Shown here piece by piece: positions 53,367 through 62,467 of a stretch of 64,000 nt of DNA. The DNA is from Ralstonia condita (GTDB lineage Bacteria; Pseudomonadota; Gammaproteobacteria; Burkholderiales; Burkholderiaceae): NCBI RefSeq assembly GCF_958405655.1, contig NZ_CATYWO010000001.1:124001-188000 (forward strand). Direction: 5' to 3'. Position 1 is the stretch's first letter, and each line of letters begins with the position of its first letter. Below the pieces are notes generated by a model. The model was not told the DNA's origin and searched no databases. It saw only the letters and a program-made list of their open reading frames with translations. The translations under genes and the position numbers were made by a program.

Positions 53367-53977
53367 TGAGCGCCACCGTACGTTTGCATCGTCACCGCTT
53401 GCGCACCCCCGGACAGCGCGGTGCCTCCCTCATCGAGATCCTGATCTCGGTGGTGATCCTGCTGGTGGCGCTGTTAGGCGCGGCCGGGATGATGGGGCGC
53501 TCCAACCAGTCCGAGATGGAGTCTTACCAGCGCGTGCAGGCACTGACACTGCTGCAGGATATGGCTACTCGGCTCAACGCCAATCGGCAGGCCGCCCCTT
53601 GCTATGCCGCAGCCGGCACCATGACCATCGTCGGTAACGGAACGAATACGACGCCAACAACCTGCGCCACGGGCACAGCCGCCCAGCAGGCCACTGCCAC
53701 AGCGGATCTTGCGGCCTGGAGTACCGAGTTGATCGGTAGCGCAGAAAAGGCCAGCACCGCCAGCGGCGCAACCGCCCTCGGCGCCATGATCGGCGCGGTC
53801 GGCTGCATCGAACAGCTCGACGCGGTCAACCAGATCTACCGTGTGTTAGTTGCCTGGCAGGGCTTGGTCAAGACGGTGCCATCCTCGCTGCCGTGCGGCA
53901 GTGGTACGGGTGCATTCGGTGACGATGCCTATCGGCGTGCGATCAGTGTGCAAATCCGAATCGGGGTGCTGTCATGA
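53366..53977 (+). CDS. pilV: Minor pilin PilV
   Basis: 203 residues. Prepilin motif RG-ASLIEILISVVILLVALLG, Glu +5, characteristic of PilV, followed by LTLLQDMATRLNANR. Start at 53366 overlaps the fimT stop by one base; an ATG two codons earlier is also possible. Its stop overlaps the pilW start. Part of the tip-initiation complex with PilW, PilX and PilY1. Confidence 0.9.
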   Translation: MSATVRLHRHRLRTPGQRGASLIEILISVVILLVALLGAAGMMGRSNQSEMESYQRVQALTLLQDMATRLNANRQAAPCYAAAGTMTIVGNGTNTTPTTCATGTAAQQATATADLAAWSTELIGSAEKASTASGATALGAMIGAVGCIEQLDAVNQIYRVLVAWQGLVKTVPSSLPCGSGTGAFGDDAYRRAISVQIRIGVLS

Positions 53978-55029
53978 TGCGCACACACCGGCCGCTGTCG
54001 CGGCAGCGCGGGCTGTCGCTGGTTGAGTTGATGATCGCGATGACGCTTGGCCTGCTGCTGCTGGTTGCGCTGGGCAGTCTGTATGTATCGACTTCGCAAT
54101 CGCGCGTGCAGCTGGCCAACAGTGCAACCCAGATCGAGAATGGCCGCTACGCGCTCGACGTGATCAGCCATGAAGTGGCGCTGGGCGGCTACTTTGGCGA
54201 TTCCAACCTGATCGGCGCCGCGGCATGGTCTGCGCCGAACCTGTGCGCGGCGGCGACCAACATGCTCGGCTTCTCGAACAGCCCGGCAACGGTTCCGGTG
54301 GCGATCTATGGTTACGCGTACGGGACCAACCCGGCCGCCCCCTGCCTGTCGAACGTGGTGCCCAACTCGGAAATCCTGGTGGTCAGGCGCGTTTCGACCA
54401 CCTCGGTGACGCCCACCACCATGAATGTGGGTCAGGCGTACATGCAGGATTCGTTCTGTACCACCGATACGAGTCCGTTCATTTTCAGCAGCGGCCCCGC
54501 CGCAACGTTCACGCTGAACGACAAGTCGTGCAACACGCTGGCCGAGCTGCGCCAGGCCAGCGTTCGTATCTTCTATCTGGCCACGTGTGATCGCTGCAGC
54601 AACGGTGGCGACGGCATCCCCACGCTGAAAGTGGCCGAACTCGCCGGCGGAGTGCTCCAGCCGACTTCCATTGCGCAGGGTATCGAAGACATCCACTTTT
54701 CGTACGGCGTCGACATGGATGGCAATGGCTCGGCTGACTGTTACGTCTCGGACCCTGGCGTCGATAACAGTGGGCTATGCACCACCGTGGGCGGATACAA
54801 CTGGACGACATCGTCTCTCACCAACTGGAGCAACGTGACGGCTGTGCGCATCAATGTGCTGGCCCGCACATTGAGCCCGTCTGCCGGGTGGAAAGACAGC
54901 CGCAGCTACGATCTGGGCCGCGGCACGCCGTCCAACCCGGTCCTCTCAGTTCCCACCTACGACAGCTACAAGCGGCACGTCTACGCGGAAGTCGCGCGCG
55001 TCGTCAACGTGGCAGGCCCACGGGAGTAA
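53974..55029 (+). CDS. pilW: Minor pilin PilW
   Basis: 351 residues. Prepilin motif RG-LSLVELMIAMTLGLLLL with Glu +5, and the PilW segment YALDVISHEVALGGYFG after the N-terminal helix. The large C-terminal domain has several cysteines (CDRCSNGG). ATGA overlap with pilV. It should act in pilus initiation together with PilY1. Confidence 0.9.
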   Translation: MMRTHRPLSRQRGLSLVELMIAMTLGLLLLVALGSLYVSTSQSRVQLANSATQIENGRYALDVISHEVALGGYFGDSNLIGAAAWSAPNLCAAATNMLGFSNSPATVPVAIYGYAYGTNPAAPCLSNVVPNSEILVVRRVSTTSVTPTTMNVGQAYMQDSFCTTDTSPFIFSSGPAATFTLNDKSCNTLAELRQASVRIFYLATCDRCSNGGDGIPTLKVAELAGGVLQPTSIAQGIEDIHFSYGVDMDGNGSADCYVSDPGVDNSGLCTTVGGYNWTTSSLTNWSNVTAVRINVLARTLSPSAGWKDSRSYDLGRGTPSNPVLSVPTYDSYKRHVYAEVARVVNVAGPRE

Positions 55030-55032
55030 GTC

Positions 55033-55596
55033 ATGCGGCGTCTACCGGCACGCCAGTCAGGCGTCACCCTGATCATCACCCTGATCTTCCTGGCGATGTT
55101 CATGGGCATCGTGGTGATGATGATGAATTCGAGCGTCATCAACACCAAGATCGCAGGCAATCAGCAGTACACGCTGGAAGCGCGCAGCGCTGCGCAGCAG
55201 GGGATCGAACAGGTCATCAGCTCCGACTTCACCGGCAACCCTGCGGCTGCGGCGGTCAACGTGCCCGTGGATGTCAACGGGGATGGCAAGCCCGACTATA
55301 CGGCGCAGGTGGCAGCGCCGACCTGCCTGGCTACCAAGCAGATATCGAACACCCAGTTGACGTTGGATCCGGCCAGCCCGAATTTCGCGACCGATTCCAC
55401 CTGCTTTGGCGGCGTCAATACCAATTCGGATACGGGGCTGCTCACCAAGGCAGGCACGCCCGGCGGCATGTCGAACTGCAGTGCGACGCAGTGGGACGTC
55501 CGCGCCACGGTCAACGATGCGAACGCAACAAATACGAACACCACCCTACACCAGGGTGTCGCTGTACGGGTGCTCACCGGCACGTTGTGCCCCTAA
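55033..55596 (+). CDS. pilX: Minor pilin PilX
   Basis: 187 residues. Leader ends SG, then VTLIITLIFLAMFMGIVVMMM: the +5 position is isoleucine rather than glutamate, as expected for a GspK/PilX-type subunit placed at the very tip. SSVINTKIAGNQQYTLEARSAAQQGIE is the PilX signature. It starts three bases after pilW and precedes pilY1. Confidence 0.9.
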   Translation: MRRLPARQSGVTLIITLIFLAMFMGIVVMMMNSSVINTKIAGNQQYTLEARSAAQQGIEQVISSDFTGNPAAAAVNVPVDVNGDGKPDYTAQVAAPTCLATKQISNTQLTLDPASPNFATDSTCFGGVNTNSDTGLLTKAGTPGGMSNCSATQWDVRATVNDANATNTNTTLHQGVAVRVLTGTLCP

Positions 55597-55626
55597 GCCC
55601 GCACGCGCCAAGCCAGGAAGACTGAC

Positions 55627-58600
55627 ATGCGCACATTTGCCAAACGTATCGCCCTGACTGCTGCGGCGACCCTCACGCTCGCGCTGGGACTTCAGCCAGC
55701 CGGCGCCGAGGATATTGATCTCTACACGGGGTTGCAGCAGAACGCTGGCAAGCCCAACGTGCTGATCATCTTTGACGATGGCGCGAACTCGGACGCCAAC
55801 GCCACGTTCACGTGTTCTGCGCAAGGTCTGACGGTCGCCAACCCGAAGAAGAGTTCTGGCGCCGAGCAATGCGCGCTGTATGGGGCCATCCAGTCGATCA
55901 ACAGTACTTCGCCGCTGCTGGGTAACCTGAACCTCGGGTTGATGATGTTCGACCCCAAGAGCCCCGGCGGCATCTTCCGGTTCCCGTCTGCAAGCTCGCC
56001 GTCAGCGCAAACCCTGCAGACAATGGACGGCAACGGGGTGAACAGTTTCCTGTCGTACATGCAGAATCAGTTTCCCAGCGATCTGAACGGCAACAACGTG
56101 CAGACGTCGGGCGCGATGCAGGAGGCCTGGTCGTTTTATTACGGATACCATTCCTCGCTCAACAAGATGATTGCGTTGTCGGGCAACCAGTACACGTCGC
56201 CCCTCACGGATCCGTGCCAGCGCAATTTCATCATCTACATCGGCAACGCGACCAACAGCGGCCACCCGGCTGAAAGCGATTCGCAGATGTACAGCGCGCT
56301 GGCCGCCGCCGCGCCGACGCCGACTTCGTCACAGCTTCAGCAGATCGTCATCCCGACGTACAACAAGTATCAGAGCAACTGGGGCGACGAGTGGGCGCGC
56401 TTCATGTATCAGACCGATCTGCAGGGGACGGCCAATTCGGCCAATCCGCAGAACGTCGTCACATACGCCATCACGGTCACGGACGGCAAGAACCCCGACT
56501 ACGTCGCGTTCGACAACAGCATGGCCACCAACGGTGGCGGCAAGGCCTACACCATCAAGCTCGGCGACGTGCAAGGGTTGCAGCAGGCCCTGTTGTCGAT
56601 CCTCAATGAAATCCAGGCCGTCAACAGCGTTTTCGCATCGGTCAGTCTGCCGGCTGCGGTCAACACCCAAGGTCAGTTCCTGAGCCAGGTCTACATCGGC
56701 ATGTTCCGGCCTGATGCCACGGCTGCACCGCGCTGGATGGGCAATCTCAAGCAGTACCAGGTCGGGTACGACTCGAGCGGCAATATCGTGCTGCAGGATT
56801 CGCTCGGGAACCCCGCCATCAGCAATGCGGGTACGGGCTTCATTGCTCCCACGGCGGTGAGCTTCTGGACCCAGGAGCCGCCATTGACGTTCGGTACCGG
56901 CGGCTATGGAACGTCTGGGGTATCCGGCTGGCCAAGCAACGGCTTCTGGCAGAACAGCCCATCCGGCGTGGGCTGGAACGTGGATTCGCCCGATGGCCAG
57001 ATCGTTGAAAAGGGCGGCGCCGGCGAGATGCTGCGCGCCCAGAACGTGACCGGCCAGTCGGGGCGGACGCTCTACACGTGCAACGGCGTGGGAACCTGTC
57101 CGCTCGGCGGGGCCATGCCGTCCTTCGATACCTCCAACAGCTGGCTCACCGGTACCAACGGGTTGAACGCGATCAATTCCGGTACCAGCGGGGCGCCGAC
57201 GATCACCTCGGCGCAGCAGAACTATCTGATCAATTGGGTGCGCGGACGCGACGTCTATGCGCTTGACGGCGGGGCCAGCACCGGCGCCGGGCAGGAAGCC
57301 GAGACCGGACCGGGTGGATCCGTGACCGTGCGCAGTTCGATTCATGGCGACGTGCTGCATTCACGCCCCGTCGTCGTGAACTATGGGGGCAGCATCGGCA
57401 TCGTGGCGTTCTATGGCGCCAATGACGGGGTGTTCCATGCCGTCAACGCTAACCAGAACATGGGCATCAACGGTGTCCGGCCCGGCGGTGAACTGTGGGG
57501 CTTCATCGCGCCTGAGTTCATCGGCAAGCTGAGCCGTCTCTATGCCAACTCGCCGGAAGTGAAGCTGTCCACGACGCCGAAAGGCATTTCGCCGACGCCG
57601 ACGCCGCGCGACGATTTCTTTGACGGCAGCACGACCGTCATGCAGGATCAGCGGAATCCGGCAAGCCCGCGCACGATCATCTACCTGACCGCACGTCGCG
57701 GCGGGAACCTGGTCTACGCGTTGGACGTGACCAATCCGATGAGTCCGCAATATCTGTGGTCGCGCAGCAATAGCGACATTCCGGAACTCGGCCAGACGTG
57801 GTCAAAACCGCGCCTGATGACCGTAGCCGGCTACTCCGGCCCTCTGCTGATCATGGGCGCCGGCTATGACGCAGGCTCCGAGGACAGTGATCCCGCCCCC
57901 GGCACCGATACGATGGGCCGCGGGATCGTGGTGCTGGACGCCTACACGGGGGCGCCAGTGTGGAGCGCGCTTCCCAGCTGTACCGGCATGGCGGGGGTGT
58001 GCGTGAAGAACACCGGTCTGACGCGGTCCATTCCGTCTGACGTCACGGTGGTCGATCGCACAGGCAGCGGCTATATCCAGATGGCCTACGCCGGAGACGT
58101 CGGCGGCAACATCTGGCGCGTGGATTTCCAGACCCCCGCTGGCAATACGCCGTCCAACTGGACGATCACCAAACTCGCCAGCCTGGGCGGCGCCGCCAAC
58201 ACCAACAACGCGCGCAAGTTCCTCTATGCCCCCGATGTGGTGCCGACATCCGCTTACAACGCCGTCATGGCGGGCACTGGCGATCGCGAGCACCCGCTGT
58301 ATTCCTCCTCGACGACGCCCGGCACGGCCTACAACGTGGTCAACCGGTTCTACATGGTGAAGGACCCGAATCTCGGCAGCATGCCCGCGAACTGGACGCC
58401 GATCACCGAAGCCAACCTGTTCGATGCGTCCACGCTGGCGTACGACGGCTCGGGCTCAGGCTTCTTCATCACGCTGCCCAACCCCGGCGAGAAGGTGGTG
58501 AACGCTCCGCTGACGGTTGCCGGCTACACCACGTTCGGGACCAACACGCCGGCCATTCCCACCTCAGGCCAGTGCTATCCGAACCTGGGTATCGCGCGCG

Positions 58601-58869
58601 CCTACTCGGTCGGCTTCCTGACCGGGACCGGGCAAAATCCGAACCGCTCGGTTGTACTCGATGGCGGCGGCTTCCCGCCCTCCTCGGTGTATGGCGTTGT
58701 CCTGATCAATAATGGCAACGGTACAACCTCTTCCGTGCCGGTCTGCTTTGGCTGCGGCAATCAGACCGGGACAGGTAGCGGCGGGTCGGCGCTCTCTCCA
58801 GTCCAGGTCACGCCCAAGGGGCTGGGCAGACGCAAGCGAACCTACTGGTTCTCCAACACCGACAAATAA
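55627..58869 (+). CDS. pilY1: Pilus tip adhesin PilY1
   Basis: 1080 residues. A signal peptide ends near residue 27 (AGA-ED). The N-terminal third resembles a von Willebrand A-like domain (KPNVLIIFDDGANSD), in which the usual DxSxS metal motif is altered. The C-terminal half is the PilY1 beta-propeller with GDVLHSRPVVVNYGG, FYGANDGVFHAVNA and an acidic loop (GYDAGSEDSDPAPGTD, about residue 745) in the place of the known calcium site. PilY1 tips the fibre, helps pilus extension and adheres to surfaces. Last gene of the minor pilin set. Confidence 0.93.
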   Translation: MRTFAKRIALTAAATLTLALGLQPAGAEDIDLYTGLQQNAGKPNVLIIFDDGANSDANATFTCSAQGLTVANPKKSSGAEQCALYGAIQSINSTSPLLGNLNLGLMMFDPKSPGGIFRFPSASSPSAQTLQTMDGNGVNSFLSYMQNQFPSDLNGNNVQTSGAMQEAWSFYYGYHSSLNKMIALSGNQYTSPLTDPCQRNFIIYIGNATNSGHPAESDSQMYSALAAAAPTPTSSQLQQIVIPTYNKYQSNWGDEWARFMYQTDLQGTANSANPQNVVTYAITVTDGKNPDYVAFDNSMATNGGGKAYTIKLGDVQGLQQALLSILNEIQAVNSVFASVSLPAAVNTQGQFLSQVYIGMFRPDATAAPRWMGNLKQYQVGYDSSGNIVLQDSLGNPAISNAGTGFIAPTAVSFWTQEPPLTFGTGGYGTSGVSGWPSNGFWQNSPSGVGWNVDSPDGQIVEKGGAGEMLRAQNVTGQSGRTLYTCNGVGTCPLGGAMPSFDTSNSWLTGTNGLNAINSGTSGAPTITSAQQNYLINWVRGRDVYALDGGASTGAGQEAETGPGGSVTVRSSIHGDVLHSRPVVVNYGGSIGIVAFYGANDGVFHAVNANQNMGINGVRPGGELWGFIAPEFIGKLSRLYANSPEVKLSTTPKGISPTPTPRDDFFDGSTTVMQDQRNPASPRTIIYLTARRGGNLVYALDVTNPMSPQYLWSRSNSDIPELGQTWSKPRLMTVAGYSGPLLIMGAGYDAGSEDSDPAPGTDTMGRGIVVLDAYTGAPVWSALPSCTGMAGVCVKNTGLTRSIPSDVTVVDRTGSGYIQMAYAGDVGGNIWRVDFQTPAGNTPSNWTITKLASLGGAANTNNARKFLYAPDVVPTSAYNAVMAGTGDREHPLYSSSTTPGTAYNVVNRFYMVKDPNLGSMPANWTPITEANLFDASTLAYDGSGSGFFITLPNPGEKVVNAPLTVAGYTTFGTNTPAIPTSGQCYPNLGIARAYSVGFLTGTGQNPNRSVVLDGGGFPPSSVYGVVLINNGNGTTSSVPVCFGCGNQTGTGSGGSALSPVQVTPKGLGRRKRTYWFSNTDK

Positions 58870-58888
58870 TCCACACACAACCCATACA

Positions 58889-58914
58889 CGGCCGCCAGCA
58901 GTTGCGGCCGTTTT
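58889..58914 (+). terminator. Terminator of the pilus operon
   Basis: Stem CGGCCGC / GCGGCCG with an eight-base loop and TTTT, 20 bases after the pilY1 stop. Confidence 0.75.
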
Positions 58915-58964
58915 ACAATCGGCCGTATGAGCGCCGCGTTGTTGCGGTGTGCCGGAGAACAACC

Positions 58965-59462
58965 ATGAGCGACGTCTACGCATTCGAAGCCGATTCCCTG
59001 ACGGGCCAGCACGTGCCGTTGTCGCAGTACAAGGGCAAGGTGCTGCTGATTGTGAATACCGCCAGCCAGTGCGGATTCACGCCGCAATATGCGGGGCTGG
59101 AGGCGCTGTACAAGCGCCTGCACGAGAAGGGGTTGGAAGTGCTCGGCTTCCCGTGCAATCAGTTCGGCAAGCAGGAGCCGGGCGCAGCGGATGAGATCGG
59201 CGCATTCTGTGAAAAGAACTACGGCGTCTCGTTCCCGATGTTCAGCAAGATCGACGTGAATGGGGCGAACGCGCATCCGCTCTACAAGTGGCTGACGTCG
59301 GAAAAGCCCGGCGTGCTGGGTACCGAGGCCGTCAAGTGGAACTTCACCAAGTTCCTGCTGCGCCGCGACGGCACGGTCTACAAGCGCTACGCGCCGCTGA
59401 CCAAGCCCGAGGAAATTGCCGGGGATATCGAAACGTTGCTGGCCGAGCCCGATCCGCTCTGA
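58965..59462 (+). CDS. Glutathione peroxidase family protein
   Basis: 165-residue peroxidase. The catalytic residue is Cys36 (NTASQCGFT), with Gln in FPCNQFGKQEPG and Trp in KWNFTKF. Cys64 and Cys82 are also present, the pattern of thioredoxin-dependent members, in which Cys82 resolves the disulphide; so thioredoxin may be the real reductant. The start at 58965 gives MSDVYAFEAD. It is convergent with the WYL regulator gene, only four bases apart. Confidence 0.92.
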   Translation: MSDVYAFEADSLTGQHVPLSQYKGKVLLIVNTASQCGFTPQYAGLEALYKRLHEKGLEVLGFPCNQFGKQEPGAADEIGAFCEKNYGVSFPMFSKIDVNGANAHPLYKWLTSEKPGVLGTEAVKWNFTKFLLRRDGTVYKRYAPLTKPEEIAGDIETLLAEPDPL

Positions 59463-59466
59463 CGAC

Positions 59467-60156
59467 TTAGTCTGACGACCCTCGGACCTTGCGCATGAAA
59501 TCCGCCAGCGAGCGCTCGGCGGATTCGGCGAAGTGGCGCTCCAGAATCTCGACGTTGACGCAGCGATCGAGGCGGAACGTCCGGTAATCCTGGCGGTGCT
59601 CGCACCAGGCAGCCACCAGCCAGACCTGCCCCCAGAAGAACAGCCCCAGTGGCTGGATGCAGCGCTCGGTCAACTGGCCCTGCGCGTCACGGTACGCCAG
59701 TCTTGCAACCGCCTGGCGGCCGAGCGCGGCGTGCAGCGCGTCGAAGACGTGCTTCACCTCGCTGTTCATGCCGTAGCCCGGCGCGAAGATGCGCGTGGTC
59801 TCGGCTTCGGTGCGCCGCTCGGCGGGCAGGGCGCCCATGAGCTTTTCCAGCGCGGCTTCCACCGAGCCTGCCATGGCGCCGCCGCTCCACGCCTTGATCA
59901 TCCGTGCCCCAGCCACCAGCGCTTCGACTTCATCGGGGGTGAACATGAGCGGTGCAAGGTCGAAACCCGCGCGCATGCGGTAGCCGATGCCCGCCTCGCC
60001 CTCGATCGGCACGCCCGAGATGGAAAGATCGCGGATGTCGCGATAGACGGTGCGCTCGGAAACGCCAAGCCGATCCGCGAGCATGGCCGCCGTGGTTAGA
60101 CGGCGGCCTCGCAGGATTTGCGCAATCTGGAAGAGACGGTCGGCGCGGCGAGTCAT
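59467..60156 (-). CDS. WYL-domain transcription regulator (YafY-like)
   Basis: 229 residues. N-terminal DeoR-type helix-turn-helix MTRRADRLFQIAQILRGRRLTTAAMLADRLGVSERTVYRDI, then a WYL domain with AYRDAQGQLTERCIQPLGLFFWGQVWLVAAW and FRLDRC. WYL regulators sense small ligands and often control neighbouring genes; here the cupin and VOC genes lie directly upstream on the same strand. The start is set at 60156; an ATG three codons earlier is possible. Confidence 0.9.
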   Translation of the reverse strand: MTRRADRLFQIAQILRGRRLTTAAMLADRLGVSERTVYRDIRDLSISGVPIEGEAGIGYRMRAGFDLAPLMFTPDEVEALVAGARMIKAWSGGAMAGSVEAALEKLMGALPAERRTEAETTRIFAPGYGMNSEVKHVFDALHAALGRQAVARLAYRDAQGQLTERCIQPLGLFFWGQVWLVAAWCEHRQDYRTFRLDRCVNVEILERHFAESAERSLADFMRKVRGSSD

Positions 60157-60207
60157 GCGCGGCATTGTAGTGCGCTTGGCGCCGCGCGCAATCCGCATGG
60201 TGTGTCT

Positions 60208-60687
60208 CTAGGCGCCAAAGGGCGTCAGCTCGCGTTGCGGATGCATGTCCACGATGTCCACCTGTTCACCGCGGCGCAGCATGCGCTTGCCCAGCCGCGG
60301 GAAATCGGCGATCTCGATATTGAGATGCTCGCCGCCGCACAGGTACAGCAGATCGTCCTTGCCGCAGTTGCGCAGATGGTGTGCGACGCCGGTCGGAAAG
60401 GCCAGGAAATCCCCCGCACGGACCATGAAGGCACTGTCATCGATTTCGGCTTGCGCCTCGCCCGAGAGGATGTAGATCCATTCCTCCTCGCGCTGGTGCG
60501 AGTGATAGACAAACGATTCCTTACCCGGCGGCACCCGTGCGAAATTCACGCCGGTGCGCTTGAGCCCGAGCAGCCGGCCCATCATCGTGCCGTGGATTTC
60601 CGACAGGCTGTTCCAGGGGTGCGAAAACGACTGCGTGCGCGCTGCAATGTCGGCGGCGCGCATGAGGTACGGCGATTGACTCGGCAT
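60208..60687 (-). CDS. Cupin-domain protein
   Basis: 159-residue single cupin barrel. Motif 1 is YHSHQREEEWIYILSGEAQAEID, and motif 2 is RAGDFLAFPTGVAHHLRN; together they give the usual His/Glu metal ligands. A double-stranded beta-helix enzyme or sugar/small-molecule sensor is likely, but no substrate can be named. It sits between the VOC gene and the WYL regulator, 58 bases after the VOC stop. Confidence 0.85.
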   Translation of the reverse strand: MPSQSPYLMRAADIAARTQSFSHPWNSLSEIHGTMMGRLLGLKRTGVNFARVPPGKESFVYHSHQREEEWIYILSGEAQAEIDDSAFMVRAGDFLAFPTGVAHHLRNCGKDDLLYLCGGEHLNIEIADFPRLGKRMLRRGEQVDIVDMHPQRELTPFGA

Positions 60688-60745
60688 GGTGCGCTTCTCG
60701 TTTTTTGTAGGGAAGGCCGGCACCCGCGCACCGGCCTCGTGGGCC

Positions 60746-61141
60746 TTACTGCTGAAGCAGGTACGCCTGCGTCTTCGCATCCGGCTCGTGCAGGCCGATG
60801 CGGTTGCCTTCGGTGTCGACGATGTGGGCGATGCGCCCCATGTGGTCGGGCAGCGTCATCGGGCCGAACACGCATTGGCCGCCGCTGCCGTTCACTCGCT
60901 CGAGCACGGCATCCAGGTTGGGTGCGTTCAGGTACACCACGCTGCCCTTGTCGGACGGCGCAAAACCTTCGCCCTTGACCAGCGCACCGTGGATGGTCGT
61001 CTCACCCGCCGGAAACACGCCCATGGTCAGGTCGCCCATGTCTTCCTGCTTGAGCTGCGTGTCGAAAACGTTCTCGTAAAACTTCACCGCGCGCGGGAAG
61101 TCGTTGGCCGGGATTTCAAACCAGTTGATGACGCTTGCCAT
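60746..61141 (-). CDS. VOC-family (glyoxalase-like) protein
   Basis: 131 residues with two beta-alpha-beta modules of the vicinal oxygen chelate fold: INWFEIPANDFPRAVKFYENVF at the start and GRIAHIVDTEGNRIGLHEPD at the end. Members include glyoxalases, dioxygenases and resistance proteins; the ligand is unknown. It is first in the VOC-cupin-WYL gene set. A perfect inverted repeat lies 73 bases upstream. Confidence 0.85.
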   Translation of the reverse strand: MASVINWFEIPANDFPRAVKFYENVFDTQLKQEDMGDLTMGVFPAGETTIHGALVKGEGFAPSDKGSVVYLNAPNLDAVLERVNGSGGQCVFGPMTLPDHMGRIAHIVDTEGNRIGLHEPDAKTQAYLLQQ

Positions 61142-61213
61142 GTTGTCGCTCCGGTGGGTGAGGCAGGCGCTGGGGGAAGCCCGTCTCGTTAAGGTGGAGC
61201 GATTGTGGCGGGG

Positions 61214-61241
61214 GGCTCCTGACAGCGTTCTGTCAGGAGCC
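61214..61241. promoter_or_regulatory. Perfect 12-bp inverted repeat upstream of the VOC gene
   Basis: GGCTCCTGACAG-CGTT-CTGTCAGGAGCC. The stem is perfect over 12 bases, with a TGACAG-N4-CTGTCA core and no T tract. Position, 73 bases before the VOC start and after the lrgB stop, fits an operator for the WYL regulator; a terminator for lrgAB is the alternative. Confidence 0.55.
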
Positions 61242-61309
61242 TGCAGGAGGGCGGCAGCCGCAATCAGATCGCCCAGACCAACCATGCCGGGCGCAAGGGG
61301 GCGTCTTGC

Positions 61310-62041
61310 CTAGTGTGGAATCCAGCCCGCCATCAGCGGCACCAGCACCGCCGTCAGCACGCCGTTCAGGCCCATGCCCAACGCCGAGAACGCGCCCGCT
61401 TCCGGATTCACCTGAAACGCGCGCGCCGTACCGATGCCATGCGCCGCAATGCCGGTGGCAAAGCCACGCACGCTGTACTCGCGCACGCGCAGCAGGTTCA
61501 GCAGCCGCGTCGTGGTGGTGGCACCGACAATGCCAGTAATGAGCACCAGCACCGCCGTGATGGTCGGCGCGCCGCCGATCTTCTCCGAGATGCCCATGGC
61601 GATCGGGATCGTCACCGATTTCGGCGCCATCGAGCGCAGCGTTTCGGGCGATGCGCCCAACAGCCACGCAATGCCCACGGCTGAAACCACCGCCACCACC
61701 GAACCCGCAAGGAGCCCGCCAATCAGGGGCAGCGCGTGGCGGCGCAGCTTCGCCCACTGCTGGAACAGGGGCACCGCCAGCGCCACGGTGGCCGGCCCCA
61801 GCAGGAAGTGCACGAACTGCGCGCCGTCAAAGTAGGTCTTGTACGGCGTGCCCGTCACGGTCAGGAGTGAGCCCAGGATGACCACCGCAATCAGCAGCGG
61901 ATTGACCATCGGGTTGAAGCGGCTGCGCTCGTGCAGGCGCACGCCGATCAGGTAGGCGATGAGCGTGGCGGTCAGGCCCAGCAGCGGGCTGGCGGCCAGG
62001 TAGACCCAGAGTTGATGCAGGTTGGGAGCCATTGCGTTCAT
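61310..62041 (-). CDS. lrgB: LrgB/CidB-family membrane protein
   Basis: 243 residues with six to seven helices. Signatures are RFNPMVNPLLIAVVILG, LLGPATVALAVPLF and GIAAHGIGTARAF. With the LrgA partner it belongs to the holin-like system that affects autolysis in Gram-positive bacteria and may export pyruvate or glycolate-type acids. Its start overlaps the lrgA stop (ATGA). Proximity to glycolate oxidase genes suggests glycolate handling; this is inference. Confidence 0.9.
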   Translation of the reverse strand: MNAMAPNLHQLWVYLAASPLLGLTATLIAYLIGVRLHERSRFNPMVNPLLIAVVILGSLLTVTGTPYKTYFDGAQFVHFLLGPATVALAVPLFQQWAKLRRHALPLIGGLLAGSVVAVVSAVGIAWLLGASPETLRSMAPKSVTIPIAMGISEKIGGAPTITAVLVLITGIVGATTTTRLLNLLRVREYSVRGFATGIAAHGIGTARAFQVNPEAGAFSALGMGLNGVLTAVLVPLMAGWIPH

Positions 62042-62415
62042 GGGGCCAGCTCCTCGTTGCCTTCGCCGCTGTCACCCAAGCGGCGCATCAGGGCGCGGGT
62101 GACGAGTGCACCGGCGGCAATCGACAGCCACGTCGACACGACGGTCGCCACCACGATGGGCAGCCATTCCTGCCCGATGCGGTTCAGTTGCGTCATGACG
62201 CCCACGCCGGCCGGCACGAACAGGATGGTCAGATGTCGCAGCAGGTCGCTGACGGTGCCCTGCATGACTTCGAGCACGCGGCCCCTGTCCATCAGCAGGT
62301 AGATGACCAGCAGCACCATGCCGATTACCGGACCGGGCACTGGCAGGTGCAGCGAATACGTCAACAGCTCTCCCACTGACTGGAACGTCAACAGGATCGC
62401 GAAGGTTTGCAGCAT
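62038..62415 (-). CDS. lrgA: LrgA/CidA-family holin-like protein
   Basis: 125 residues with four hydrophobic helices; LTYSLHLPVPGPVIGMVLLVIYLL is the family motif and LFVPAGVGVM is near the third helix. It is translationally coupled to lrgB and lies 52 bases after glcF on the same strand, so it may be transcribed from the glycolate operon. Confidence 0.9.
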   Translation of the reverse strand: MLQTFAILLTFQSVGELLTYSLHLPVPGPVIGMVLLVIYLLMDRGRVLEVMQGTVSDLLRHLTILFVPAGVGVMTQLNRIGQEWLPIVVATVVSTWLSIAAGALVTRALMRRLGDSGEGNEELAP

Positions 62416-62467
62416 GGGGCCTCCGGGTGAAACGAAGCGCCAAGTATAGAACCCGGCTGCGTTCGTT

